Part shown: one piece after another, positions 1-7,528 of the stretch
How the letters are laid out: each line of letters starts with the position of its first letter
Position numbering within the stretch: the first letter of the stretch is position 1
Origin: Synechococcaceae bacterium WB4_1_0192
Lineage (GTDB): Bacteria; Cyanobacteriota; Cyanobacteriia; PCC-6307; Cyanobiaceae
Length of the DNA stretch: 8,389 nucleotides
Direction: 5' to 3'
Assembly (NCBI GenBank): GCA_009926195.1
Contig: RFPK01000073.1
Location: forward strand, 1-8,389
Program-made: the position numbers and the translations under genes
Notes under the pieces: model-generated
The model's database searches: none
What the model saw: the letters and a program-made list of their open reading frames with translations, nothing else
What the model was told of the DNA's origin: nothing

Positions 1-1716
1 CACGAGTACATCCGCCTCGCCGGCCGCGAAGCGCTCCAGCAGGCGACGGTGACCGTCGCGACCGCGGGTGGTGTCGCGATCAAAGCGCAACAGCCTCAAC
101 CCCTCCAGCTCCTGTTCCAGGTGCTCCAACACCCGCTGGGTGCCGGCACCGAATGGCTTGAAGGCGCTGGAGCCGCACTGGCCGCAGCGCTCCCCCAGCT
201 CGGCCCGGTGGTCGCACCAGTGGCAGCGCAGCCAGGATCGCTCCCGCTGGCGGTGCACCGTCAACGCCACATCGCAGTGGGGGCACTGAACGACCTCACC
301 ACAGCTGCGGCAGCTCAGGAAGCTGCTGTATCCCCGCCGTGGCACCAGCACGACCGCCTGGCCACCCGCTTCCGTGAGGCGCTGCAGGCGCTCCATCAGC
401 GGCCGGCTCACCAGGCGGCGATGGCCTTCGGCCAGTTCCAGGCGCATGTCCACCAGGTGGACCGGCGGCAGCGGCCGTTCACCGATCCGTTGCGGCAGTT
501 GCAGCAATCGGCAGCTGGCCTGCGGCTCCTGGCAGGCCAGCCAGGTCTCCAGGCTGGGGGTGGCACTGCCCAGAAGCAGCCGTGCGCCGCTGCGCCTTGC
601 CCGCAGGCGGGCCACATCACGGGCGTGGTAGCAGGGCATCGGGCTGTCCTGTTTGTAGGAGCGGTCATGCTCCTCATCGAGAACCAGCAGACCCAGGTCG
701 CTCAGTGGCAGGAACACCGCTGAGCGGGTGCCCACCACCACCAGGGGCTCTGCCGTGGTGGAACCCTTATCGCTGCCCGTTGCCAGGGCCCGCCGCCAGG
801 TGTTGATCCGCTCGGCATCGCTGCAACCGGAGTGGTATTCCGCCACCTGGGAGCCGAAGCGGGCGCGGCAGCGATCCAGCAGCTGGGGGATCAGGCCGAT
901 CTCCGGGGTGAGCAGCAACACCGACTGCCCCTGCTCCAGGCAGGCCGCCGCCGCCTGCAGGTACACCTCGGTCTTGCCCGCTCCGGTGACGCCCCACAGC
1001 AGCAGTTCAGCGCCCGCCGGCGCCGCCGTGATCGCATTCAGGGCGGAGGACTGGGCCTGGGTGAGCGTTCGCGCACTCTCCAGGGCACAGCCCTGCACCG
1101 TGTCCTGGCTGGCGCTGCGCCGTTGACGCCGCAGCAGACCGCGCCGCTCCAGGGTTTCTGCCACCGACCGGCTGACACCCGCCGCCTGCAGCAGCTCGAT
1201 CTCGAGGCCGGTCCCATGGCGCTGTTCAAGCAGGTTGAGCAGAAGCCGCTGCCGCTCGGTCAGGTCCTCGCGCAGGGCCGCTCCGGCGTCCGCCACCAGC
1301 TCCAGCCAGATGCGCTGGCGTTCGCCAGCAGCGGCCCGCTGTGGGCGCTGGCCCAGCCAGCCGGGCGGCAGAGCGGCCTTGAGGGTACGGAAACGGCTGG
1401 TGTGACACGCATCGGCCACCGCGGCGATCAGCTCCTGCCAGGAGCCATCCACCGCCGCCGCCTGATGCAACGCCTCGATCGGCCTGAGGTTGTGGGGTTC
1501 CAAATCAGGCGGTGCTGCGTGAAGCAGTTCCACCACAAGGCCGATGTGGCGGCGTCCCCGCAGTTGCAGCCGCACCAGATCCCCGACCCCGATGGGCAGA
1601 CGCTGGGGGTTGGCATAGGTGAACACCTGACCCTCGCGACCCGCTTCCAGCCAGACCTGGACCCAGCCGCCTGTCTCGTGATCGGGTTGCGTGGGTCTCA
1701 ATCTTGCAAAGCTCAC
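1..1716 (-). CDS. priA: Primosomal protein N' (PriA replication-restart helicase), 3' end outside window
   Basis: PriA is a 3'-to-5' DNA helicase that recognises abandoned replication forks and helps reload the replicative helicase. The 572 codons present cover the N-terminal DNA-binding domain (about residues 16-60, starting VQVWLEAGREGQVFTYANP), the first helicase lobe and the zinc-binding insertion. Walker A reads GVTGAGKT (ending at T249; the more usual form is GVTGSGKT), Walker B is DEEH at 347-350, and motif III is GSATPSLE at 383-390. Eight cysteines in CxxC pairs (469/472, 478/481, 498/501, 511/514) match the two zinc sites of the family. The last visible residues, ADVLV, match the start of the family's ADxLxGTQ motif, so roughly the last quarter, including motif VI, is missing. 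The start is GTG at 1716: an in-frame TAA lies four codons upstream, and the only early alternative is a TTG at codon 6. No clear Shine-Dalgarno sequence precedes it. It is transcribed divergently from rpoD. Confidence 0.96.
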   Translation of the reverse strand, partial: MSFARLRPTQPDHETGGWVQVWLEAGREGQVFTYANPQRLPIGVGDLVRLQLRGRRHIGLVVELLHAAPPDLEPHNLRPIEALHQAAAVDGSWQELIAAVADACHTSRFRTLKAALPPGWLGQRPQRAAAGERQRIWLELVADAGAALREDLTERQRLLLNLLEQRHGTGLEIELLQAAGVSRSVAETLERRGLLRRQRRSASQDTVQGCALESARTLTQAQSSALNAITAAPAGAELLLWGVTGAGKTEVYLQAAAACLEQGQSVLLLTPEIGLIPQLLDRCRARFGSQVAEYHSGCSDAERINTWRRALATGSDKGSTTAEPLVVVGTRSAVFLPLSDLGLLVLDEEHDRSYKQDSPMPCYHARDVARLRARRSGARLLLGSATPSLETWLACQEPQASCRLLQLPQRIGERPLPPVHLVDMRLELAEGHRRLVSRPLMERLQRLTEAGGQAVVLVPRRGYSSFLSCRSCGEVVQCPHCDVALTVHRQRERSWLRCHWCDHRAELGERCGQCGSSAFKPFGAGTQRVLEHLEQELEGLRLLRFDRDTTRGRDGHRRLLERFAAGEADVLV

Positions 1717-1948
1717 ACGGGTTTCTTAAGATGATCGTGTTGAGCAGTCCAGAGGCTGCAGTCGGAACCCGGCAGAGTTCCGTCCAGAGGGAAGATCCTG
1801 AGGTGGCCAGAACCCCTGAGCCCCCGATCTGCGACCACCCCTGACAGCACTGCCCGGGCCAGCGCCCATCCCGTTCTGTCCGACCTGCCCGTAGCGATTC
1901 GACTGTCAACGACCCAGAGTCCAGCACGTTCCGTGGGGCTGGCTTGCG

Positions 1949-1965
1949 CATCCCGCTCCGGGATG
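1949..1965. repeat. Perfect inverted repeat, 7-bp arms and 3-nt loop
   Basis: CATCCCG (1949-1955) and CGGGATG (1959-1965) are perfect reverse complements around CTC, and a G-T wobble can extend the stem by one pair. No T tract follows on either strand, so a terminator is unlikely. It could be a hairpin in the rpoD leader, if transcription starts upstream of it, or a protein-binding dyad. In GC-rich DNA some such repeats arise by chance. Confidence 0.5.
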
Positions 1966-2054
1966 TCTGTCCCCTATGTGGATTTGCCTGGACCCCACCT
2001 CAGGCGCCCGGTGCGTTGGCACCTTCCAGGCTCACCTCATCTGCGCCTGGCCGT

Positions 2055-2077
2055 CGACGTTTGACGATCGAACGTCG
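2055..2077. repeat. Inverted repeat CGACGTT / AACGTCG in the rpoD upstream region
   Basis: CGACGTT (2055-2061) and AACGTCG (2071-2077) are perfect 7-bp arms around a 9-base spacer, so their centres lie 16 bases apart. That layout is common for dimeric regulators, although no regulator can be named from it. TTGACG, a -35-like hexamer, overlaps the left arm and spacer at 2061-2066. The arms are less GC-extreme than their surroundings, which makes a chance origin somewhat less likely. A role as an operator or leader hairpin is inference. Confidence 0.45.
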
Positions 2078-2132
2078 TGCCAGCCGGTCGTCCCCGATCG
2101 CCCGGTGAACAGCAGCGCTGCAAGCCTTCTCC

Positions 2133-2164
2133 TGGCCGGGCGGCGTTGTCCGGCCACCCTGGCC
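2133..2164. repeat. Overlapping inverted repeats able to form alternative hairpins upstream of rpoD
   Basis: TGGCCGG (2133-2139) pairs perfectly with CCGGCCA (2150-2156), and the inner bases can add a C-G pair and two wobble pairs. The GGCCA part of that right arm (2152-2156) can instead pair with TGGCC at 2160-2164 across a CCC loop. The two stems are mutually exclusive. The site lies about 140-170 bases before the rpoD start, so it would be in the mRNA leader if transcription begins upstream of it. Function is unproven. Confidence 0.4.
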
Positions 2165-2304
2165 TGCCCCCGGAGCGATCGTCCCCGCCCGTCTCCGTAG
2201 CTCCAACCCCAGGTGCCTACGGTTCGCCTTCAAACCTGAGTCGGCGTCGAAGCAACGCCCCTCCTCCTAGCCCATAGCTCCCTACGCCCTCTGCTCTTCC
2301 ACCC

Positions 2305-3723
<1,419 letters not shown>

Positions 3724-3816
3724 AGCTGGGTTGACGCCGGTCAGCCTATGGCTGTCCGGCACCGCCTCTGCGCCCTGTGACAGCGTCGCTTCGAAGGGTC
3801 AACAAGATCCCGCGCA

Positions 3817-3844
3817 CCCCTGGCTGGAGGACTTCAGCCAGGGG
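3817..3844 (+). terminator. Probable intrinsic terminator of rpoD, first hairpin
   Basis: CCCCTGGCTG (3817-3826) and CAGCCAGGGG (3835-3844) form a perfect 10-bp stem. The 8-base loop can close further through a G-T and an A-T pair, leaving a GGAC tetraloop. A short TTT follows. The stem begins about 94 bases after the rpoD stop. The short T run makes it weaker than a textbook terminator, but stem length and location fit well. Confidence 0.75.
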
Positions 3845-3858
3845 TTTACGGTGTCACG

Positions 3859-3883
3859 AGCCGGCAGGCCCCACCTGCCGGCT
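3859..3883 (+). terminator. Second hairpin after rpoD, probable tandem terminator
   Basis: AGCCGGCAGG (3859-3868) and CCTGCCGGCT (3874-3883) make a perfect 10-bp stem with a CCCCA loop; a G-T and a C-G pair can extend it. The downstream bases, TGCGTTTGCTTCC, are T-rich but not a clean T tract. It starts 15 bases after the first hairpin and ends 34 bases before the next gene. That places it as a backup terminator, or as a leader structure of the glycosyltransferase gene. Confidence 0.65.
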
Positions 3884-3896
3884 TGCGTTTGCTTCC

Positions 3897-3919
3897 CCAA
3901 CGCTGATTCCAACGCTGAT
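3897..3919 (+). repeat. Tandem 11-bp direct repeat ending in the start codon of the GT2 gene
   Basis: CCAACGCTGAT occurs at 3897-3907 and again at 3909-3919, a period of 12 bases. The second copy runs into the ATG start codon (3918-3920), while the equivalent place in the first copy reads ATT. Because the period is a multiple of three, the duplication keeps frame. It may reflect a small slippage duplication at the gene's 5' end. Confidence 0.7.
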
Positions 3920-5045
3920 GCGGCTCTCGATTGTTCTTCCCACCTGGAATGAGCGGGACAATATCGAGCCTCTGCTCAGTCAGTTGATGCAACAGCTGGC
4001 CGGACAGCCCTTCAGCATCGAGATCCTGGTCGTCGACGACGATTCCGCCGACGGCACGGCCGAGTTGGTGCGTGAATTGTCGCAGCGCCATCCGTGCCTG
4101 CGTCTGATCCGACGCGTCGGCCGCTCGGGCCTGGCCAGCGCCATCAAGGAGGGTCTGCTGGATGCCACCGGCGATCTGGCCCTGGTGATGGACAGTGACG
4201 GCCAGCATGAACCCAGCGCGATCCTCAGGGCCGTCCGCACTCTGCAGGAGCGGCAGCTGGATCTGGTGGTGGGCAGTCGCTTTCACCCTGAGGCCGAGAT
4301 CCGCGGCCTGAGCGGGCGTCGTGAGCAGGGATCCACCTGGGCCAATGGCGCAGCGCGGTTCAGTCTGCCGAAGGCCTACGCGGAGCTGACCGACTACATG
4401 AGCGGTTTCTTTGTGGTGCGCCTGGAATCGCTGCTACCGGTGCTGCGGGCCGTCGATGTGAACGGCTTCAAGTTTCTCTATGAGCTGCTGGCGGTGAGCC
4501 GGGGACGCCTGCGGGTCGGCGAGGTGCCCCTGATCTTTCAGCCCCGCGTCAGCGGCAGCTCCAAGCTCGATCTGGCGATTTTCTGGGATTTTCTGATCTC
4601 GCTGCTGCACAGCCTGAGCTTCCGCATTCTGCCGCGCCGCGCGATCAGCTTCGCTCTGGTGGGCTGCAGCGGCGTGCTGGTGCAGCTGATCGCCACCCAT
4701 CTGTTGATGGTCGGGCTGGCCCTGAGCAGCGGCGATGCCCTGACCGTGCGCCAGCGCTTTGAGCTGGCTCTGCCTTTGGCGGTGGTGATCGCGGCCAGCT
4801 CCAACTACCTGATCAACAACGCCCTCACCTTCCGCTTTCAACGCCTCCAGGGCCTGGCGCTGGTGCGGGGCCTGCTCAAGTTCCTGCTCGTGGCCTCGTT
4901 ACCGGCCCTGGCCAACGTTGGCCTGGCCGCAGCCTTCTACAGCTTCGTCGCCAGCAACACCGTCTGGGCCCAGCTGGCCGGCATCCTGGTGGTCTTCGTC
5001 TGGAACTACGCCGCCAGCAGCCGCTTCGTCTGGAACACGCCGTAG
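3918..5045 (+). CDS. GT2 polyprenyl-phosphate glycosyltransferase with C-terminal GtrA membrane domain
   Basis: This 375-residue protein joins two domains. Residues 1 to about 230 are a GT-A fold family 2 transferase of the dolichyl-phosphate-mannose-synthase (DPM1) type. The start is SIVLPTWNERDNI, followed by LVVDDDS (acidic residues 40-42), the metal-binding DSDGQH (D92-x-D94), then VVGSRF and DYMSGFFVVR. Enzymes of this type move a hexose from a nucleotide sugar to polyprenyl phosphate on the cytoplasmic face. Residues about 242-373 are a GtrA-like domain with four hydrophobic segments and the signature SSNYLINNALTFRF. GtrA proteins are thought to help flip the lipid-linked sugar. I chose the ATG at 3918 because the GT2 fold begins at once (MRLSIVLP). 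The frame stays open back to a GTG at 3777, but that would place both hairpins inside the coding region and add a non-conserved Arg/Pro-rich segment. It is the first gene of a compact run. The sugar (mannose, glucose or other) cannot be told from the sequence. Confidence 0.9.
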   Translation: MRLSIVLPTWNERDNIEPLLSQLMQQLAGQPFSIEILVVDDDSADGTAELVRELSQRHPCLRLIRRVGRSGLASAIKEGLLDATGDLALVMDSDGQHEPSAILRAVRTLQERQLDLVVGSRFHPEAEIRGLSGRREQGSTWANGAARFSLPKAYAELTDYMSGFFVVRLESLLPVLRAVDVNGFKFLYELLAVSRGRLRVGEVPLIFQPRVSGSSKLDLAIFWDFLISLLHSLSFRILPRRAISFALVGCSGVLVQLIATHLLMVGLALSSGDALTVRQRFELALPLAVVIAASSNYLINNALTFRFQRLQGLALVRGLLKFLLVASLPALANVGLAAAFYSFVASNTVWAQLAGILVVFVWNYAASSRFVWNTP

Positions 5046-5054
5046 GTTCGGGGC

Positions 5055-6827
5055 ATGCACGCCTTCCAAAGTTGGCTGGGGCGCGACCCTCGCCGCCCTC
5101 CCGCCCTTGCACTGCTGGCCCTGTGCGGCCTGTGCGGCCTCGCCTTCTTCAACGGCATCGGCGATCTGGGTCTGATCGACAAGACCGAGGGACTGTTCGT
5201 TGAGGTGCCGCGCCAGATGCTGGGCAGCGGCGACTGGGTCACGCCCCGCTGGAACGGTGAACCGTTCTTCGACTACCCGGTCTGGGGCTACTGGATGGTG
5301 GCGATCAGCTACAAGCTGTTCGGCATCACGGCCTGGGCGGCCCGTCTACCCGCGGCCCTGGCCGCCACCGCCACGGTGCTGGCCCTGTTCGCGCTGGTGT
5401 TGGTGCTTGCACCTGCCGAGGAGAGCCAGGGGTCCCGTGTCGGCCGCGCGCTGCTCTGCGGCACGCTGCTGACCCTCAGCCCAGGCTGGGTCGGCTGGGG
5501 CCGCTCGTCGGTGACCGACATGTTCCTGGCCAGCGCCATCAGCCTGGCGCTTCTGGGCTTCGCCCTGGCCTGGGGCGCAGCTGACGCCACGCCACAGCGC
5601 CGCATCGGCCATGGGGCCCTGGCCCTGTTCTGCGGCATTGCCGTCCTCGCCAAGGGACCGGTTGGCCTCCTGCTGCCAGGCGTTGTGATCATTGCCTTCC
5701 TGCTGCTCAAGGGCCGGCTCTGGGCCGAGGTGCAGCGCACCCCCTGGCCGCCGCTGCTGGCCCTGTTCCTGGGCGTGACCGCCCCCTGGTACGCCCTGGC
5801 CACCGCAGCCAACGGCACCACGTTCCTGAACCGTTTTCTCGGCTTCAGCAACGTCGAGCGCTTCACCTCGGTGCTCTACAGCCATCCCGGGCCACCCTGG
5901 TTCTACCTGCCCTGGTTGGTGGTGCTGCTGCTGCCCTGGTCGCTGTTTCTGCCTGTGGCGGCGCTGCGGCTGCGCTTCTGGCGCCTCGAGGCCTGGCGGC
6001 AGCAGACCTCCGCAGCGGCTGATCTGCCGTTGCTGGCGCTGCTCTGGCTGGTGCTGATCGTGGCCTTCTTCTCGTCCGCCGCCACCAAACTGCCTGGCTA
6101 CATCCTGCCTGCGATGCCCGGCGGCGCCCTGCTGGTGGGCCTGCTGTTCCGTCCCTGGCCCTCCGACGAGGCCAGACCCCTGGGGGCTGGTCTGCGCTGG
6201 AGCGGCTGGATCAACACCGTGCTCCTGGCACTGATCAGCATCGCGGCGGTTCTGGCCCCCCGCTGGATCGGTGGCGACCCGTCGTTCCCCGGCTTCGCGG
6301 ACGCCATCGCCGCCTCGCCATTACCGCTGCTGCTGGCCGTACCCGCCGGCCTGGCTGCGGTCGCGCTGGTCCTCCTGCTGCGCCGTTCCAGCGATGCGCC
6401 CCAGCTGCTGAGCCGCCTGTGGCTTCCCAACGCCGTGGCCTTCGCCGCGGTCGTCACCCTGCTGCTTCCGGCCCTGAACCCGTTGTTCGATCGGGAGCGA
6501 CTGCTACCTGTTCGGGAGTTGGCCCAGTTGGCCGGCCGTGAAGCCTCCACCAGCGAACCGCTGCTGGTGGTGGGCTACCGGCGCTACAGCGTGGTGTTCT
6601 ACAGCGGTCGATCGGTGCGTTTTGTGACTTCTCCCCGCGAGGCGATCGACCTCCTCAAGGCTGCTCCGGCCGCAGAGGCTGCCGGCAGCGTCCTGTTGCT
6701 CGGCAGTGATCCAGAACTGCTGGAGTTCGGGATCGGTCCTGGCGATGCCGTCCTGCTCGCCCGCCGCGATAGTCATCGTCTGGTGCGACTGCCGCTCACC
6801 ACCCTCAATCAGTTGGCACAACCCTGA
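5055..6827 (+). CDS. ArnT/PMT-like integral membrane glycosyltransferase
   Basis: This 590-residue polytopic protein resembles the ArnT / protein-O-mannosyltransferase superfamily (GT-C fold). These enzymes take a sugar from a polyprenyl-phosphate donor and attach it to lipid A, protein or another acceptor on the outer side of the inner membrane. After a first hydrophobic helix (about 17-34) comes the first-loop motif LIDKTEGLFVEVPRQM, with D42, E45 and E50 in the catalytic region. Next is GDWVTPRWNGEPFFDYPVWGYW, which aligns with the family's GDWxTPxxNGxxxFxKPPLxYW, although KPP is YPV here. About a dozen hydrophobic segments follow, then a mostly soluble C-terminal part from about residue 478 (DRERLLPVRELAQ). 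The start ATG lies 9 bases after the GT2 stop, with no good Shine-Dalgarno sequence. The stop overlaps the next start as TGATG. Adjacency to a polyprenyl-phosphate sugar synthase suggests that enzyme supplies its donor. The name arnT should not be applied, because aminoarabinose specificity is unproven. Confidence 0.88.
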   Translation: MHAFQSWLGRDPRRPPALALLALCGLCGLAFFNGIGDLGLIDKTEGLFVEVPRQMLGSGDWVTPRWNGEPFFDYPVWGYWMVAISYKLFGITAWAARLPAALAATATVLALFALVLVLAPAEESQGSRVGRALLCGTLLTLSPGWVGWGRSSVTDMFLASAISLALLGFALAWGAADATPQRRIGHGALALFCGIAVLAKGPVGLLLPGVVIIAFLLLKGRLWAEVQRTPWPPLLALFLGVTAPWYALATAANGTTFLNRFLGFSNVERFTSVLYSHPGPPWFYLPWLVVLLLPWSLFLPVAALRLRFWRLEAWRQQTSAAADLPLLALLWLVLIVAFFSSAATKLPGYILPAMPGGALLVGLLFRPWPSDEARPLGAGLRWSGWINTVLLALISIAAVLAPRWIGGDPSFPGFADAIAASPLPLLLAVPAGLAAVALVLLLRRSSDAPQLLSRLWLPNAVAFAAVVTLLLPALNPLFDRERLLPVRELAQLAGREASTSEPLLVVGYRRYSVVFYSGRSVRFVTSPREAIDLLKAAPAAEAAGSVLLLGSDPELLEFGIGPGDAVLLARRDSHRLVRLPLTTLNQLAQP

Positions 6828-7528
6828 TGCGCACTCCGATCGCCGTTGTGCGCGCCTGGCTGCGCGCCCTTGGTCCGGCCAGAGCACTGGTGGCCGTGAT
6901 CACGCTGCTGGCGTTTCTGGTCTGGGCGCCGCCGTTGGTGGCCCACCGTGACCCGCCCGCCGAACTTGCGGTTCTGGACCAGATCCACCGTTTGATCTCA
7001 CCGCGTCTTGGTGCCGTGCTCGTCGCGGTCTATCAACTCAGCGGCAAACACGTCAGCGCCATTCTCGTGCTGTCGATGTTGATCTTTCTGGCGCTGCGCC
7101 GCTACTGGGCGGAGCTCGCCTGTCTGATCGTCGGCGCTGGAGGGATCCTCCTGCTCGTGGATCTGTGCTTCAAGCCCCATTTCGATCGACCGCGCCCCAG
7201 TGACGCTCTGCTGGCTGAGATCTATGGACGCAGCTTCCCGAGCGGGCACGCTGCGGGCTCAGTGGTGTTTTACTTCCTCTCTTGCACCCTGTTGGCGGCC
7301 CATTACCCGCGCTGGCGCAAACCCCTGTTCCTGATCGCCGGCATCTGGGTTGGCCTCGTCTGGCTCAGCACGCTGTACGTCCGGGCCCACTGGCCCAGCG
7401 ACATCCTGGGCGGCGCGGCGCTCGGTTATGTGTGGCTGAGCTTCTGCCTGGCCGGTCTGACCGCCTGGGAGGGGCATCAGTCCCGGCGATCCACAGCGGT
7501 TGCCTCCGCTTCTTCTGACCATGGTTGA
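6827..7528 (+). CDS. PAP2-family membrane lipid phosphatase
   Basis: This 233-residue membrane protein of the type 2 phosphatidic acid phosphatase (PAP2/PgpB/BcrC) superfamily removes phosphate from lipid phosphates or pyrophosphates. Motif C1 is K116-PHFDRP-R123-P124 (K-x6-RP). C2 is SFPSGHAAG, with PSGH at 138-141. C3 is S181-TLYVRA-H188-WPS-D192, where H188 and D192 fit the catalytic His-Asp pair, but the Arg that normally follows the Ser (SR-x5-H) is Thr182. An Arg at 186 lies nearby. Hydrophobic segments occupy most of the rest. The start ATG shares one base with the stop of the upstream glycosyltransferase (TGATG), which suggests translational coupling. From context it may regenerate polyprenyl phosphate released during sugar transfer. 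Alternatives are a general undecaprenyl-pyrophosphate, phosphatidylglycerophosphate or phosphatidate phosphatase. Confidence 0.9.
   Translation: MRTPIAVVRAWLRALGPARALVAVITLLAFLVWAPPLVAHRDPPAELAVLDQIHRLISPRLGAVLVAVYQLSGKHVSAILVLSMLIFLALRRYWAELACLIVGAGGILLLVDLCFKPHFDRPRPSDALLAEIYGRSFPSGHAAGSVVFYFLSCTLLAAHYPRWRKPLFLIAGIWVGLVWLSTLYVRAHWPSDILGGAALGYVWLSFCLAGLTAWEGHQSRRSTAVASASSDHG

Larger units (their letters stand above)
1717..2304. other. Divergent intergenic region between priA and rpoD; no convincing gene
   Basis: These 588 bases separate two divergent genes and should hold both promoters and the rpoD leader. I could not find a good -35/-10 pair for either gene. TTGACG at 2061-2066 resembles a -35 box but has no -10 at normal spacing, and TACGGT at 2218-2223 resembles a -10 but lacks a -35. 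Short reading frames here (for example 1976-2200) encode Pro/Arg/Ser-rich sequence with no family resemblance and no ribosome binding site, so I do not call them. The region contains several perfect short inverted repeats, listed separately. CGATCG-type words occur, but no exact HIP1 octamer was seen. Confidence 0.75.

Noticed and set aside
832..1734. 300-codon open frame on the plus strand across priA (also 49-723)
   Set aside because: The opposite strand encodes PriA with all expected motifs; the plus-strand product is Gln/Arg/Ala-rich shadow sequence.
1717..1740. Possible -10 element (CATCTT or TTAAGA, minus strand) just upstream of priA
   Set aside because: The matches are weak, no -35 element lies at proper spacing, and the implied start would leave almost no leader.
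1505..1951. 148-codon minus-strand frame reaching upstream of priA
   Set aside because: It is out of frame with PriA, overlaps its conserved N-terminal domain and has no recognisable domain.
1976..2200. Possible 74-residue protein in the priA-rpoD spacer
   Set aside because: Low-complexity Pro/Arg/Ser composition, no ribosome binding site, no resemblance to a known family, and it overlaps inverted repeats.
2221..2236. tRNA T-arm-like string GGTTCGCCTTCAAACC
   Set aside because: The loop does not match the TTCRANY pattern and no acceptor or anticodon arm is found around it.
3731..3752. TTGACG followed by TATGGC, resembling a promoter after rpoD
   Set aside because: The two hexamers are only 10 bases apart, far too close for a sigma-70 promoter, and any transcript would meet both hairpins.
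3777..3917. N-terminal extension of the GT2 glycosyltransferase from a GTG start
   Set aside because: It would place both terminator-like hairpins inside the gene, and the added 47 residues are Arg/Pro-rich with no GT2 similarity.
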